A stretch of 64,000 nucleotides of DNA. Source: Rosistilla oblonga. GTDB taxonomy: Bacteria; Planctomycetota; Planctomycetia; Pirellulales; Pirellulaceae. A model generated the notes under the pieces. It worked only from the letters and a program-made list of their open reading frames with translations. It did no database searches and was not told where the DNA came from. Below are positions 9,239 through 17,338 of the stretch, in pieces. The translations under genes and the position numbers were made by a program. The stretch is from assembly GCF_007751715.1 (NCBI RefSeq), contig NZ_CP036292.1:4471339-4535338 (forward strand), in the 5' to 3' direction. The number at the start of each line of letters is the position of its first letter. Position 1 is the stretch's first letter.

Positions 9239-10168
9239 ATGAATTCGGCAATCCTTTCCAGTCCGCCAACCGCAAGCGCTTCGCAGAGTGGCAGCACCGT
9301 CGGGCTGATCGCTGGATGGGGGCGATTCCCGATCCTGGTCGCCGAATCGCTGAAACGGCAGAACCATCGCGTCGCTTGTGCCGCAATCCGCGGCCACGCT
9401 TGCGAAAGCTTGAACGATATCTGCGATGAGGTCCGCTGGTTCGGCGTCGCCAAAATGGGAGGCCAGTTGCGGTTCTTCCGTCGTCATGGCGTCCAGCGGA
9501 TGACGATGGCGGGCAAACTGTTCAAAGCCGACCTGATGTTCCAAGGTTCGGTTTGGCTGAGGCATCTGCCCGATCTGTTCTGCATCCGCACCATGGCACC
9601 TCACTTTATCACGCGCCGAAAAGACACGCGCGACGACACGCTACTGACCGCCGTCACCGACGCCTATCTGGCGCGCGGGATCGAGGTCTGCCCCGCCACC
9701 GATTTCGCTCCGGAGCTACTCGTGAAACAAGGCCACCATTCGACGCAGCGGTTGAACAACAAACAACAAGCCGACGTTCGCTTCGGCTGGACGATCGCCA
9801 AGCAGATGGGCGGCCTGGACATCGGCCAGAGCATCACCGTGAAGGATCAGACCGTGGTGGCTGTCGAAGCTGTCGAAGGGACCGACGCATGTATCGAGCG
9901 ATCGGGCAAGCTGTGCGGCAAACGCGGCTTCACCCTGATCAAAGTCGCCAAGCCGCAGCAAGACATGCGATTCGACGTCCCCACGATCGGACCGCAAACG
10001 ATCGAACTGCTGGCTGCCGCTGGCGGTGAATGCATCGTGATCGAAGCCGACAAGACGATTGTCGTCGACCAGGATGAGGTGACGCGAATCGCCAACGCCC
10101 ACCGGATCGCGATCGTTGCCGTCAACGATGCCGACCTCGCGGAGAATGAGAACATTTTTGCGGCGTGA
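9239..10168 (+). CDS. lpxI: UDP-2,3-diacylglucosamine diphosphatase, LpxI type (DUF1009)
   Basis: LpxI hydrolyses UDP-2,3-diacylglucosamine to lipid X, replacing LpxH in many bacteria. The start at 9239 gives 309 residues; a TTG six codons earlier is less likely. The N-terminal part begins VGLIAGWGRFPILVAESL. The C-terminal DUF1009 catalytic half has AKQMGGLDIGQSITVKDQ, VVAVEAVEGTDACIERSG and DVPTIGPQTIELL, all very typical of the family. It sits directly behind LpxD. A GTG codon overlaps the stop codon, but the preferred start of the following PAP2 gene is 77 bp further on. Confidence 0.96.
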   Translation: MNSAILSSPPTASASQSGSTVGLIAGWGRFPILVAESLKRQNHRVACAAIRGHACESLNDICDEVRWFGVAKMGGQLRFFRRHGVQRMTMAGKLFKADLMFQGSVWLRHLPDLFCIRTMAPHFITRRKDTRDDTLLTAVTDAYLARGIEVCPATDFAPELLVKQGHHSTQRLNNKQQADVRFGWTIAKQMGGLDIGQSITVKDQTVVAVEAVEGTDACIERSGKLCGKRGFTLIKVAKPQQDMRFDVPTIGPQTIELLAAAGGECIVIEADKTIVVDQDEVTRIANAHRIAIVAVNDADLAENENIFAA

Positions 10169-10245
10169 CGCTCCGTCAAACGACCAACATTAACACGATT
10201 CGCTATTCCGACGCCCCCACGCGGTCTGGTACAAGATCGGATCAC

Positions 10246-11118
10246 ATGCCGGCAGCGATCTCGACCGCTGTCGATGTGAGAGTGAAACCGCGGCGCCGAC
10301 TGTCGCCAGATGCCGTTCACCGCGATCAGAAAAGAATCATTGTGAATCCAGAGCCTCAAGAGCCCAGCCTCAAACTGTATCCGGGACCGGCTTGGTCGGC
10401 CCGTTCCAGCAAGCCGCTGCAACCGCTGCTGTGGTTCGGCGTGGCGGTGACGCTACTGAGCCCGCTGGCTCTGTTTTGCGATTACGATATCGCGGTTTGG
10501 TTCTGGGAAGATCGACTGCCGGGCGACTTTCGCAAAGCGATCTACATCTCCGAGTTCTTCTCGCATGGGCTTGGAGTTGCGATGATCATCACGGGAATCG
10601 CAATTCTGGTCCCCGAAAAACGGTGGTGCCTGCCGCGTCTGGCCGCCCTGTCGTTCGGCAGCGGTGCGATCGTGACGATCTTAAAAATGTTCATCCTGCG
10701 GCGGCGGCCCAACGATTTTGATTTCTCGACGGCGCGAGAGGATTCGATCTACCAATGGTCGCTCGACGCCTACCTGCAACACGTCGCGATCTTCGATGAC
10801 AGCACCTTGCGTTCGTTCCCCAGCGGTCATGCAGCAACAGCCGTCGGATTGTGCATCGGGATGATGCTGTTGTTCCCTCGCGGCCGGATCTATTTTGTTT
10901 GTATGGCGACGCTTGCTTGCACCGAACGACTGCTCTGCCAAGCTCACTTCCTTAGCGACGTCCTGGGCGGCGTGGCCGTTGCGACGCTGTGGTCCTACAT
11001 CTGCCTGCACCCGCGAATGTTAGGCGTACTGTTCGGGCATATGGAGCCGGAGGGACGTGGCTTCAAAGTTCCCAACGTCGACGATTTACGTGGCAAACCG
11101 TACAAGCGAGCCGCTTGA
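10246..11118 (+). CDS. PAP2-superfamily membrane phosphatase
   Basis: The protein is probably an integral membrane lipid or polyprenyl phosphate phosphatase. It has about five hydrophobic segments. The three PAP2 motifs are present: KMFILRRRP (KX6RP), SFPSGHAA (PSGH), and ERLLCQAHFLSDVLGG, which corresponds to the SRX5HX3D motif with the catalytic His. The start is uncertain. A GTG at 10165 overlaps the LpxI stop (GTGA), but codons between 10165 and 10246 look atypical and the N-terminus is Arg-rich and disordered, so the ATG at 10246 (290 residues) is given. The position behind lpxD-lpxI suggests dephosphorylation of lipid A or a lipid carrier, which is an inference. Confidence 0.88.
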   Translation: MPAAISTAVDVRVKPRRRLSPDAVHRDQKRIIVNPEPQEPSLKLYPGPAWSARSSKPLQPLLWFGVAVTLLSPLALFCDYDIAVWFWEDRLPGDFRKAIYISEFFSHGLGVAMIITGIAILVPEKRWCLPRLAALSFGSGAIVTILKMFILRRRPNDFDFSTAREDSIYQWSLDAYLQHVAIFDDSTLRSFPSGHAATAVGLCIGMMLLFPRGRIYFVCMATLACTERLLCQAHFLSDVLGGVAVATLWSYICLHPRMLGVLFGHMEPEGRGFKVPNVDDLRGKPYKRAA

Positions 11119-11145
11119 CCAGGCGATACCGCGACCGATGCGAGG

Positions 11146-11664
11146 CTACTTCAGTCGATGGCGTCCAGCCTGCTGGCGAGCTTGATTGACGACGCTTAAC
11201 GCCTGCGGTTCCTGTCGCAGAAAGCGAACGACCTGGCTTGCCGTGGTGCTCCAGAATTCTGCCGCCGCAGCGACATCGCCTTCGCTGGCGAGCGTTCGAT
11301 TCAGCACATCAGCCAGGATCACGGGATAGACCTCGTTGCCGATCGCCACGCGAAATTGCGCACCGCCATACTGACGGACCAGCGGCGCCACGAACTCTTC
11401 CACCCCCTCGCGGACGTGAATCGCAAGCTCGACTCGCAATCGCGCGATCGCCACACTGCGGTTCTCCGCTTGGCTGCGCCGCTCCGACGCCTCCGCCGTC
11501 ACGCCCGTCGGGCGATGTTTTAAGACGACGGCGCTGGAAACCTTGTTGCGATGCTGGCCGCCAGGTCCGCCACGGCGAGTGAACTTGACCTCGCACTCCT
11601 GAATCAACGCCTGCTCGTCGAGTGCGACAGCAGGAATCGAAGAGGAACGGCTAGGCTGCGACAT
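11146..11664 (-). CDS. Peptide chain release factor-like protein with GGQ domain
   Basis: The 172-residue protein contains the class-I release-factor catalytic domain at about residues 20-95. EVKFTRRGGPGGQHRNK carries the GGQ tripeptide that enters the peptidyl-transferase centre, followed by VSSAVVLKHRPTGV. The codon-recognition domains 2 and 4 of RF1/RF2 are absent, as in ArfB/YaeJ and the MTRFR/C12orf65 group. The C-terminus is basic (QQAGRHRLK), which could bind the ribosome. It should hydrolyse peptidyl-tRNA on stalled ribosomes, which is family knowledge rather than shown here. It converges with the PAP2 gene. Confidence 0.85.
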   Translation of the reverse strand: MSQPSRSSSIPAVALDEQALIQECEVKFTRRGGPGGQHRNKVSSAVVLKHRPTGVTAEASERRSQAENRSVAIARLRVELAIHVREGVEEFVAPLVRQYGGAQFRVAIGNEVYPVILADVLNRTLASEGDVAAAAEFWSTTASQVVRFLRQEPQALSVVNQARQQAGRHRLK

Positions 11665-11717
11665 CGAGAAGAATCCAAATCAACAAACAGGGTCCACACG
11701 CAAAGAGGGAGCATACC

Positions 11718-11903
11718 ATACCAGCACGAAGCGCCAGCAAGTGATCCGGCACGATCACCACACATACTAGCACGACGCGCAAGCGAGTGACGCACCCGAC
11801 AAAACGGATGGCGTGCGAGAGGGATTCACTCGCTTGCGCGTCGTGCTGGTATCGGGCGGTGTTGATGAAGGAAAAAACACTCGCTTACGCTTCGTGCTGG
11901 TAT
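11718..11903. repeat. Cluster of four short dispersed repeats, two in each orientation
   Basis: A 26- to 30-base unit with the core TACCAGCACGACGCGCAAGC and a following GAGTGA occurs at 11718-11747 and 11764-11793. In reverse orientation it occurs at 11823-11852 and 11878-11903. Copies differ at a few bases (CACGAAGCG against CACGACGCG). The opposed copies can pair as long hairpins. It lies upstream of the release-factor-like gene and ahead of two tiny genes. No coding function is credible here. Confidence 0.8.
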
Positions 11904-12120
11904 GGAGGTCTTGAGCCCCGGGTGAACACCTAGTTAACCGCTGCGAAAACTTCTCTGTTACGGCGGCTCGACTGTAACGTATAATCTGCTGCCCGATCGG
12001 AAGAATCTTGGCTTGCACGAGCGACCGAGAGATCCGCCGCGGCTCTTTTTGCTTCACCTGCCGCGGTGTCATCTGCACCGCCGGCACAACTCATACAGCT
12101 TCACCCCGCAAAGCGATCTC

Positions 12121-12348
12121 ATGCCGTTCATTGAATTGACTGGCCAAACGTTGTTGGACGTGATCAACGATGGCGAAATTAATCCCGAAGAACTTCGCAG
12201 AGCGGGAGTCACCAGTACGTCGGTGCTGCGAGTGAACGAGCACGGCGAACTGGAGATCCGCAAACGCAACGGATGGGAATTGATCGGCGGTCTACTGGGG
12301 AACTACGAAGACCGGCTGCGGAAAGTCACCGGATACGATTGGGTTTAA
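12121..12348 (+). CDS. Small hypothetical protein
   Basis: The 75-residue acidic soluble protein starts MPFIELTGQTLLDVINDGEI and ends RLRKVTGYDWV. The middle part (SVLRVNEHGELEIRKRNGWELIGGLLG) looks like a compact beta-rich fold. No family was recognised. An in-frame upstream ATG at 12013 would add a His/Arg-rich stretch in which codon use is poor, so the ATG at 12121 is preferred. The next small gene starts 3 bases after its stop, indicating co-transcription. Confidence 0.6.
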   Translation: MPFIELTGQTLLDVINDGEINPEELRRAGVTSTSVLRVNEHGELEIRKRNGWELIGGLLGNYEDRLRKVTGYDWV

Positions 12349-12351
12349 ACG

Positions 12352-12549
12352 ATGAGCAGTCCACGAACCAGTCGCCCTATCGAAGGCCGAATCCATTGCG
12401 GCGACCGCTGCATGGGGCCGATCAAACTGCCGCTTGGCCCGTCCGAAGAGTTTTTGGATGAGTTCAATCGACTCTACGGCGGGATCCAATTGCGGATCGA
12501 AGAAGCGGCCGCCACACCGACGACCGCTCCTGCAACCGGCGACAACTAG
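12352..12549 (+). CDS. Small hypothetical protein
   Basis: The 65-residue protein has two Cys (HCGDRC) near residues 15-20 and a helical middle part (EEFLDEFNRLYGGIQLRIEE). Its tail is Ala/Thr/Pro-rich. No family was recognised. It starts 3 bases after the preceding small gene and its stop codon overlaps the stop of the convergent metallophosphoesterase gene. The pairing with the upstream gene is the best argument that both are real. Confidence 0.55.
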   Translation: MSSPRTSRPIEGRIHCGDRCMGPIKLPLGPSEEFLDEFNRLYGGIQLRIEEAAATPTTAPATGDN

Positions 12550-14162
12550 CGGACGCGCATGATTCGCTTCGAAACATGCTGTTTGCCCGACATCATCGTC
12601 GCGCGGACTTCGATCGCGTGCGTCCCCGGCTTCAGATCCACCGGCAACGTCGCCTGCCAGATGTGAGGCGTGTCGCGAGCCGCCGGCAAACCGGTCCACG
12701 CTTTCTTGCCCAGCGATTCTTCTAATGCGATCGCCGCGACATAAGCTGGATCTTTGGTCGTCGTCTGCTCCATCAGCTTCCACGCGTCCTCGTCGCCGAT
12801 TCGGAACTCGCACTTCGTTCGCTCCGAACCATTGAAGACGTTGACCACGACCTTGGGCAACTGATCGGCCTCGCTTGGCAACGCCGCCAGTTCGATCTCT
12901 TCGGGAGCGTAGATGTTCATCTGGTAGTGAGCCGGTCGCGAGGCGGCGCGAAACTCCAGATCGTACTTATGCCCATCGAAGGTCATGATCGAATAGCCGT
13001 TGGGGCCGCCATCTTTCATCGTCGTGTGCGGCAGTCCACGTTCATCGGGAGCACCACGCCACCAGCTGCCGCAGACGGTCACGTTGATCACGTGGTGATG
13101 TTTTTCGGGCCCCTTCCAACCATCCTCTTCGCCAATGAAGCGGTGCTCCATGTAATGCGCGTGAGCGGAGATCGAAACGGCAAACGGCCGCTGTTCGATC
13201 AAACGATACAGCTCTTGCCGATCGGTGACGCTAACCAGTGGGATATGCATCATTAGCACAACCAATTGATCCGCCGGGATGCCGGCTAGGTCGTTGCGGA
13301 TGAATTCCATCTGCCGCTCGCCCAAGCCGCCGGTGTATTTGCCTCGCTTCCCCGGCGTGTCGACGGTCCACATCACGTCGTCCAAGACCATGAAGTGAAC
13401 GGGGCCATGATCGAACGAATAATATGACGGACCGTAGTGTCGCTCAAACGTCTCGTCACTCGTCTTGTCGTCGGTCGCGTCGTAGTTGATGTCGTGATTG
13501 CCGATCACGTTGTACCAGGGAATCCCGATCAGCGCGATCGCTTGGTTAAAGGGCTTCAGCACGTTGAGGTCATCGAAGGCGATGTCTCCCAGCGTGACGC
13601 CAAACGACGCCTGATGGGCTTCTTCTGCGATCACTTGCTCGATCACATCGTGCGCGATGTATTCGACTTCTTTGACGTTGCGAGGCTGCGGATCGCCAAA
13701 CATTAGCGCCCGGAACTGATTCGGTTCGGCTCGCTTCACCAGCGGGAAATCGACCGACTTCGGCAGCGGTCCGGTCGGCGCGACGCCTGGAAATTTCGTT
13801 TTCGGCGAACCGGCGGGCTTGTGAATGTAGAAGAACTGCGGCAGGTTCAGCTCGTTAACCGGAGTCATCCAGTTGCGCGGCTTGATCACAAAGATGATCG
13901 CATCGTCGCTGATCTTCAGATGGTAGCGACCGTCGGCATCGGTCTTCACGATCGCTTTGCCATTGCTGACGCGGACGTCGGGAAGCCCCGGTTCGCCCGG
14001 ATCGCGGCGGCCATTGCCATTTTGATCGTCGAACACGATCCCGGTGGCGTCGATGTTTTCGGGACCATCGGACGGCCCGTGGTCATGCCCTTCGTGGGCG
14101 CGGCAGGGAAGCGATCCGAGACCGAGGATCGCGACAAGCAGAACGAGAGCGGAGATACGCAT
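12546..14162 (-). CDS. Secreted calcineurin-like metallophosphoesterase with SdrD-B-like N-terminal domain
   Basis: The 538-residue protein starts with a signal peptide (MRISALVLLVAILGLGSLPC), which fixes the start. A His-rich HEGHDHG stretch follows. An SdrD B-like domain then has FDDQNGNGRRDPGEPGLPDV, a Ca-binding-type sequence. The calcineurin-type core shows GDPQPR, LGDIAFDD, NVIGNHDINYD, MHIPLVS and SISAHAHYMEHR, which correspond to the D-x-H, GDxxD, GNHD and GHxH-type metal ligands. The C-terminal 170 residues fit the MetallophosC-type beta domain. The substrate is unknown. The likely location is the periplasm or cell surface. Confidence 0.88.
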   Translation of the reverse strand: MRISALVLLVAILGLGSLPCRAHEGHDHGPSDGPENIDATGIVFDDQNGNGRRDPGEPGLPDVRVSNGKAIVKTDADGRYHLKISDDAIIFVIKPRNWMTPVNELNLPQFFYIHKPAGSPKTKFPGVAPTGPLPKSVDFPLVKRAEPNQFRALMFGDPQPRNVKEVEYIAHDVIEQVIAEEAHQASFGVTLGDIAFDDLNVLKPFNQAIALIGIPWYNVIGNHDINYDATDDKTSDETFERHYGPSYYSFDHGPVHFMVLDDVMWTVDTPGKRGKYTGGLGERQMEFIRNDLAGIPADQLVVLMMHIPLVSVTDRQELYRLIEQRPFAVSISAHAHYMEHRFIGEEDGWKGPEKHHHVINVTVCGSWWRGAPDERGLPHTTMKDGGPNGYSIMTFDGHKYDLEFRAASRPAHYQMNIYAPEEIELAALPSEADQLPKVVVNVFNGSERTKCEFRIGDEDAWKLMEQTTTKDPAYVAAIALEESLGKKAWTGLPAARDTPHIWQATLPVDLKPGTHAIEVRATMMSGKQHVSKRIMRVR

Positions 14163-14351
14163 GGCGTGAAGTGTTGGGGTAGGTGGGGTGAAGTTCAAGT
14201 TTAGGTTCCGGCGGGAGTGAGCATTGTACCCACAGGCCAGCGCGGTGTGAGAACCGCTGATACTCTCTTCCACTATTATTAACATTCGTTATCGGGTACC
14301 TTTACCCCTTCTAGATCAATTCAGCATTTCTGTATTTGAACCAGGGAATTC

Positions 14352-15167
14352 ATGAGCACCGAGATCTTCAGTTTGGTTGGTTCCACCGCAGTCGTCGTGG
14401 GTGGAACAGGCGTCTTAGGTGGCGGCATGGCCCAAGCGTTGGCTGATGCAGGAGCCAAAGTGGCGGTTGTCGGCCGTAGCGCCGAGCGTGGAGAAGCGCG
14501 TGTTCGCGAGATCGAAGCGGCGGGCGGAACGGCGATGTTCCAATCGGCTGACGCGCTCTGTCGCGATTCGTTGACAGGTGCCCGCGATGCGATCGCCAAG
14601 CAACTGGGAACTCCCACCATTCTGATCAACGCCGCTGGCGGAAATCACCCCGACGCAACGCTGCCACCAGGAAGCGACTTCTGCAAGCTGCCGCAAGAAG
14701 CGTGGCAGGGCGTGTTCGATCTGAACCTGGTCGGCGGCGTGTTGCTGCCCAGCCAAGTCTTCGGCGAATCGATGCTTGCGGTCGGTAAAGGTTGCAGCAT
14801 CATCAACATCGCTTCGATGGCTGGCATGATCCCGCTGTCGCGGGTCGTCGCCTATTCGGCGGCTAAAGCGGCAGTCATCAACCTGACTCAGTTCCTGGCT
14901 CGCGAATGGGCCACGCGTGGCGTTCGCGTCAACGCGATCAGCCCCGGTTTTTTCCCAGCCGACCAAAACCGCAAACTGTTGTTCAACGACGATGGCAGCT
15001 ACACCGAACGTGGTGGGCAGATCATCGGGCACACTCCAATGGCTCGCTTCGGCGACGCAAACGAGCTGGCTGGAGCCGTCGTTTGGTTGGCTGCTTCGAA
15101 AGCTTCGTCGTTTGTGACCGGACAGAACATCGTCGTCGACGGCGGATTTTCTTCGGTCACCATCTAG
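14352..15167 (+). CDS. SDR-family oxidoreductase, D-mannonate oxidoreductase-like
   Basis: The 271-residue classical short-chain dehydrogenase has a cofactor motif GGTGVLGGG near residue 17, an NAAGG strand and the catalytic pair Tyr168 and Lys172 (YSAAK). The substrate loop ISPGFFPADQNRKLLFND is characteristic of the SDRs assigned as D-mannonate oxidoreductase (fructuronate reductase). It would reduce fructuronate to mannonate in hexuronate breakdown. The next gene is a KDG-kinase-like PfkB protein 163 bp downstream, which supports this assignment. No dehydratase or isomerase of the pathway is present in the window. Other sugar-acid substrates remain possible. Confidence 0.82.
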   Translation: MSTEIFSLVGSTAVVVGGTGVLGGGMAQALADAGAKVAVVGRSAERGEARVREIEAAGGTAMFQSADALCRDSLTGARDAIAKQLGTPTILINAAGGNHPDATLPPGSDFCKLPQEAWQGVFDLNLVGGVLLPSQVFGESMLAVGKGCSIINIASMAGMIPLSRVVAYSAAKAAVINLTQFLAREWATRGVRVNAISPGFFPADQNRKLLFNDDGSYTERGGQIIGHTPMARFGDANELAGAVVWLAASKASSFVTGQNIVVDGGFSSVTI

Positions 15168-15330
15168 CCGATTCGTTCAACACATGCCATCAATGGTGCA
15201 GCCCCCTGTTGCCACAGGATGCATGCGCTGTGATTGTTAGCGTTACGGTTGATCGAAGCGGTCGCTGCCGATCAACAGACTCTCTCTGACCCTAATCAAG
15301 ACAACCATCCTTACCAAATTTGGAGACACT

Positions 15331-16416
15331 ATGAGCGTTTTAAACATCAAATCCGAAGCCGACTTGGATTTCCTGGCCCTGGGCGCCGTCGTCCATCGCT
15401 TGGATCCTGGGACCACCGTATTCCGCAAGGCACGCGAATTTAAGGTCCACGTTTCGGGTGGCGAATACAACTGTGCCGCCAACCTGTCGGACTGCTTCGG
15501 TTTGAACACCGGCGTCTGCACCGCAATGGTCAACTACGGCATCGGTGAAATGGTTCAGGCTCGCATCCAAGAAACGGGAGTTCGCCCGTTCTACAAGCAT
15601 TTTGAACACGATGGCGTACACGGACCAAACATCGCTACGGTTTACAGCGATTGTGGCTGCGGCGTTCGCGCTCCTGTCGTCTTCTACAACCGAGCCAACG
15701 AAGCTGGCGCGATGCTGAAGCCAGGCGACTTCGATTGGGACAAGTTGTTCAGCGGTGGCGTGAAGTGGTTCCACAGCGGAGGCATCTTCGCAGCGTTGTC
15801 GGCGTCGACTTCCGAGTTGGTGATCGAAGCGATGAAGGCGGCTCGCGCCAAGGGAACGATCTGCTCGTTCGACCTCAACTACCGCGCCAAGCTGTGGAAC
15901 AAGCTGGGCGGACTGGAAAAGGGCCAAGAGATGATCGCCAAGATCGTCGAAAACGTCGACGTTCTGTTCGGCAACGAAGAAGACCTGCAAAAGGGACTGG
16001 GCTTCAGCGGTCCCGAAGTGGAAGAGAAGAAGGATTCGAAGCTGGATCCGGAAACGTTCTTCCAAATGATCGAGAAGACCGTCGCCAAGTATCCGAACAT
16101 CAAGATGGTCGCCACCACGCTGCGTGAGGTTCACACGACCAACCGTCACGATTGGGGTGCGGTTCTGTGGATCGGTGGCGAGAAGCACGTCGCGCCAACT
16201 TGCCAGTTGGACGTTCTGGATCGTATCGGTGGCGGCGACGGATTCGCTTCGGGTCTGATCTACGGCCTGTTGGACGGACGTCCACACGAAGAAGCACTTC
16301 GCTTGGGCTGGGCTCACGGAGCTCTGTTGACCACGTTCTCGGGCGACATCAGCAACGCCAAGCTGCCAGAAGTCGAAGCCTTCGCTCAAGGCGGTTCGGC
16401 TCGCGTGCAACGCTAA
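15331..16416 (+). CDS. PfkB-family sugar kinase, probably 2-keto-3-deoxygluconate kinase-like
   Basis: The 361-residue protein has the ribokinase fold. GGEYNCAANL lies near the N-terminus and the C-terminal motif is DRIGGGDGFASG, with Asp303 as the expected catalytic base. Most relatives read GAGD; here it is GGGD, a mild change. It is longer than the typical kinase of about 310 residues because of an acidic/Lys-rich insertion around residues 215-245 (EEKKDSKLDPE). With the mannonate-type SDR upstream, phosphorylation of 2-keto-3-deoxygluconate to KDPG is the favoured role. A clear terminator follows the stop codon. Confidence 0.85.
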   Translation: MSVLNIKSEADLDFLALGAVVHRLDPGTTVFRKAREFKVHVSGGEYNCAANLSDCFGLNTGVCTAMVNYGIGEMVQARIQETGVRPFYKHFEHDGVHGPNIATVYSDCGCGVRAPVVFYNRANEAGAMLKPGDFDWDKLFSGGVKWFHSGGIFAALSASTSELVIEAMKAARAKGTICSFDLNYRAKLWNKLGGLEKGQEMIAKIVENVDVLFGNEEDLQKGLGFSGPEVEEKKDSKLDPETFFQMIEKTVAKYPNIKMVATTLREVHTTNRHDWGAVLWIGGEKHVAPTCQLDVLDRIGGGDGFASGLIYGLLDGRPHEEALRLGWAHGALLTTFSGDISNAKLPEVEAFAQGGSARVQR

Positions 16417-16435
16417 AGCGTAGTGCAACAAGTGG

Positions 16436-16469
16436 TGCTGCGACTTAGCTCGCAGCATCTCTTTTATAT
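16436..16469 (+). terminator. Rho-independent terminator after the sugar kinase gene
   Basis: TGCTGCGA and TCGCAGCA form a perfect 8-bp stem with a 6-base loop at 16436-16457. The T-rich tract TCTCTTTTATAT follows. It lies 20 bases after the stop codon of the PfkB-type kinase and closes the SDR-kinase unit. Confidence 0.8.
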
Positions 16470-16555
16470 AGGTAGCGCCGCGACAACGTCGCGGCTCCTC
16501 TCAAGTCGCGGCTCCACGGAAGCTGCAACTCCACAAAACATCGTGGAATCGACCG

Positions 16556-17254
16556 TTGGGATCGCTAACGTTTATCGCCGGGACCGACACCGATGTCGGC
16601 AAGACTTTTGTCTCCAGCCTGCTGGCTGCGGCGATTCTCCAGCGTGGTCTCCCCGTCGGCGTCTATAAACCTGTCGCCAGTGGCTGCTGGTTGGATCAGG
16701 ATGAACTGGTTAGCGGCGATGCGGTTGCTCTCTGGCAAGCCGCCGGTAAACCGCTGGATCTGGAACACGTTTGCCCGCAGCGATTTGCCGCGGCGCTCTC
16801 CCCTCCACGAGCTGCCGAAGCCGAGGGAAAGCTGGTCGACGCCGATCGAATCCTCTCCGGCCTATCGCCTTGGACCGAAGACTTTGATCATGTCTTGATC
16901 GAAGGAGCCGGCGGATTGTTGTCGCCGCTGGCGGATGATTTTCTGAATGCCGACCTGGCAGGAGAGTTGGAAGCCGACGTGATTCTTGTCGCGGCCAACC
17001 GCTTGGGCGTGGTCAACCATACGCTGCTGAGCGTCGAGGTCTGCCGCAGCCGCTTGGGACGCGATCCGATCGCGATCGTCTTGAACCAAGTCGGTCGCGA
17101 AGGCTGCGAATCGATGAAGACCAATCTCGGCGAGATCCAACGTTATGTCGGCCAACTGCCGATCATCGAGGTTGGATTTGAACAGCAGAGCTTGCTCGAA
17201 TCGGCGGGCGCAGAGGAATTCATCGGCCGGACCTTACGCACGCCCAGCGCTTAG
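16556..17254 (+). CDS. bioD: ATP-dependent dethiobiotin synthetase
   Basis: BioD closes the ureido ring of dethiobiotin from 7,8-diaminopelargonic acid, CO2 and ATP. The 232-residue protein has the P-loop GTDTDVGKTF (about residues 9-18), KPVASG and the EGAGGLLSPL motif, all diagnostic. The start is a TTG at 16556, since the P-loop begins eight codons later and no suitable ATG precedes it. The rest of the biotin operon is not in the window. The upstream kinase terminator suggests its own promoter in 16470-16555. Confidence 0.93.
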   Translation: MGSLTFIAGTDTDVGKTFVSSLLAAAILQRGLPVGVYKPVASGCWLDQDELVSGDAVALWQAAGKPLDLEHVCPQRFAAALSPPRAAEAEGKLVDADRILSGLSPWTEDFDHVLIEGAGGLLSPLADDFLNADLAGELEADVILVAANRLGVVNHTLLSVEVCRSRLGRDPIAIVLNQVGREGCESMKTNLGEIQRYVGQLPIIEVGFEQQSLLESAGAEEFIGRTLRTPSA

Positions 17255-17338
17255 CGTTAAAATCGACGACTTTCCTGGCGAGCTTACGTCGCCCGGAAGC
17301 GGGATTTCCGCGTCGTATCTCTGATTATGGATGGCCCC

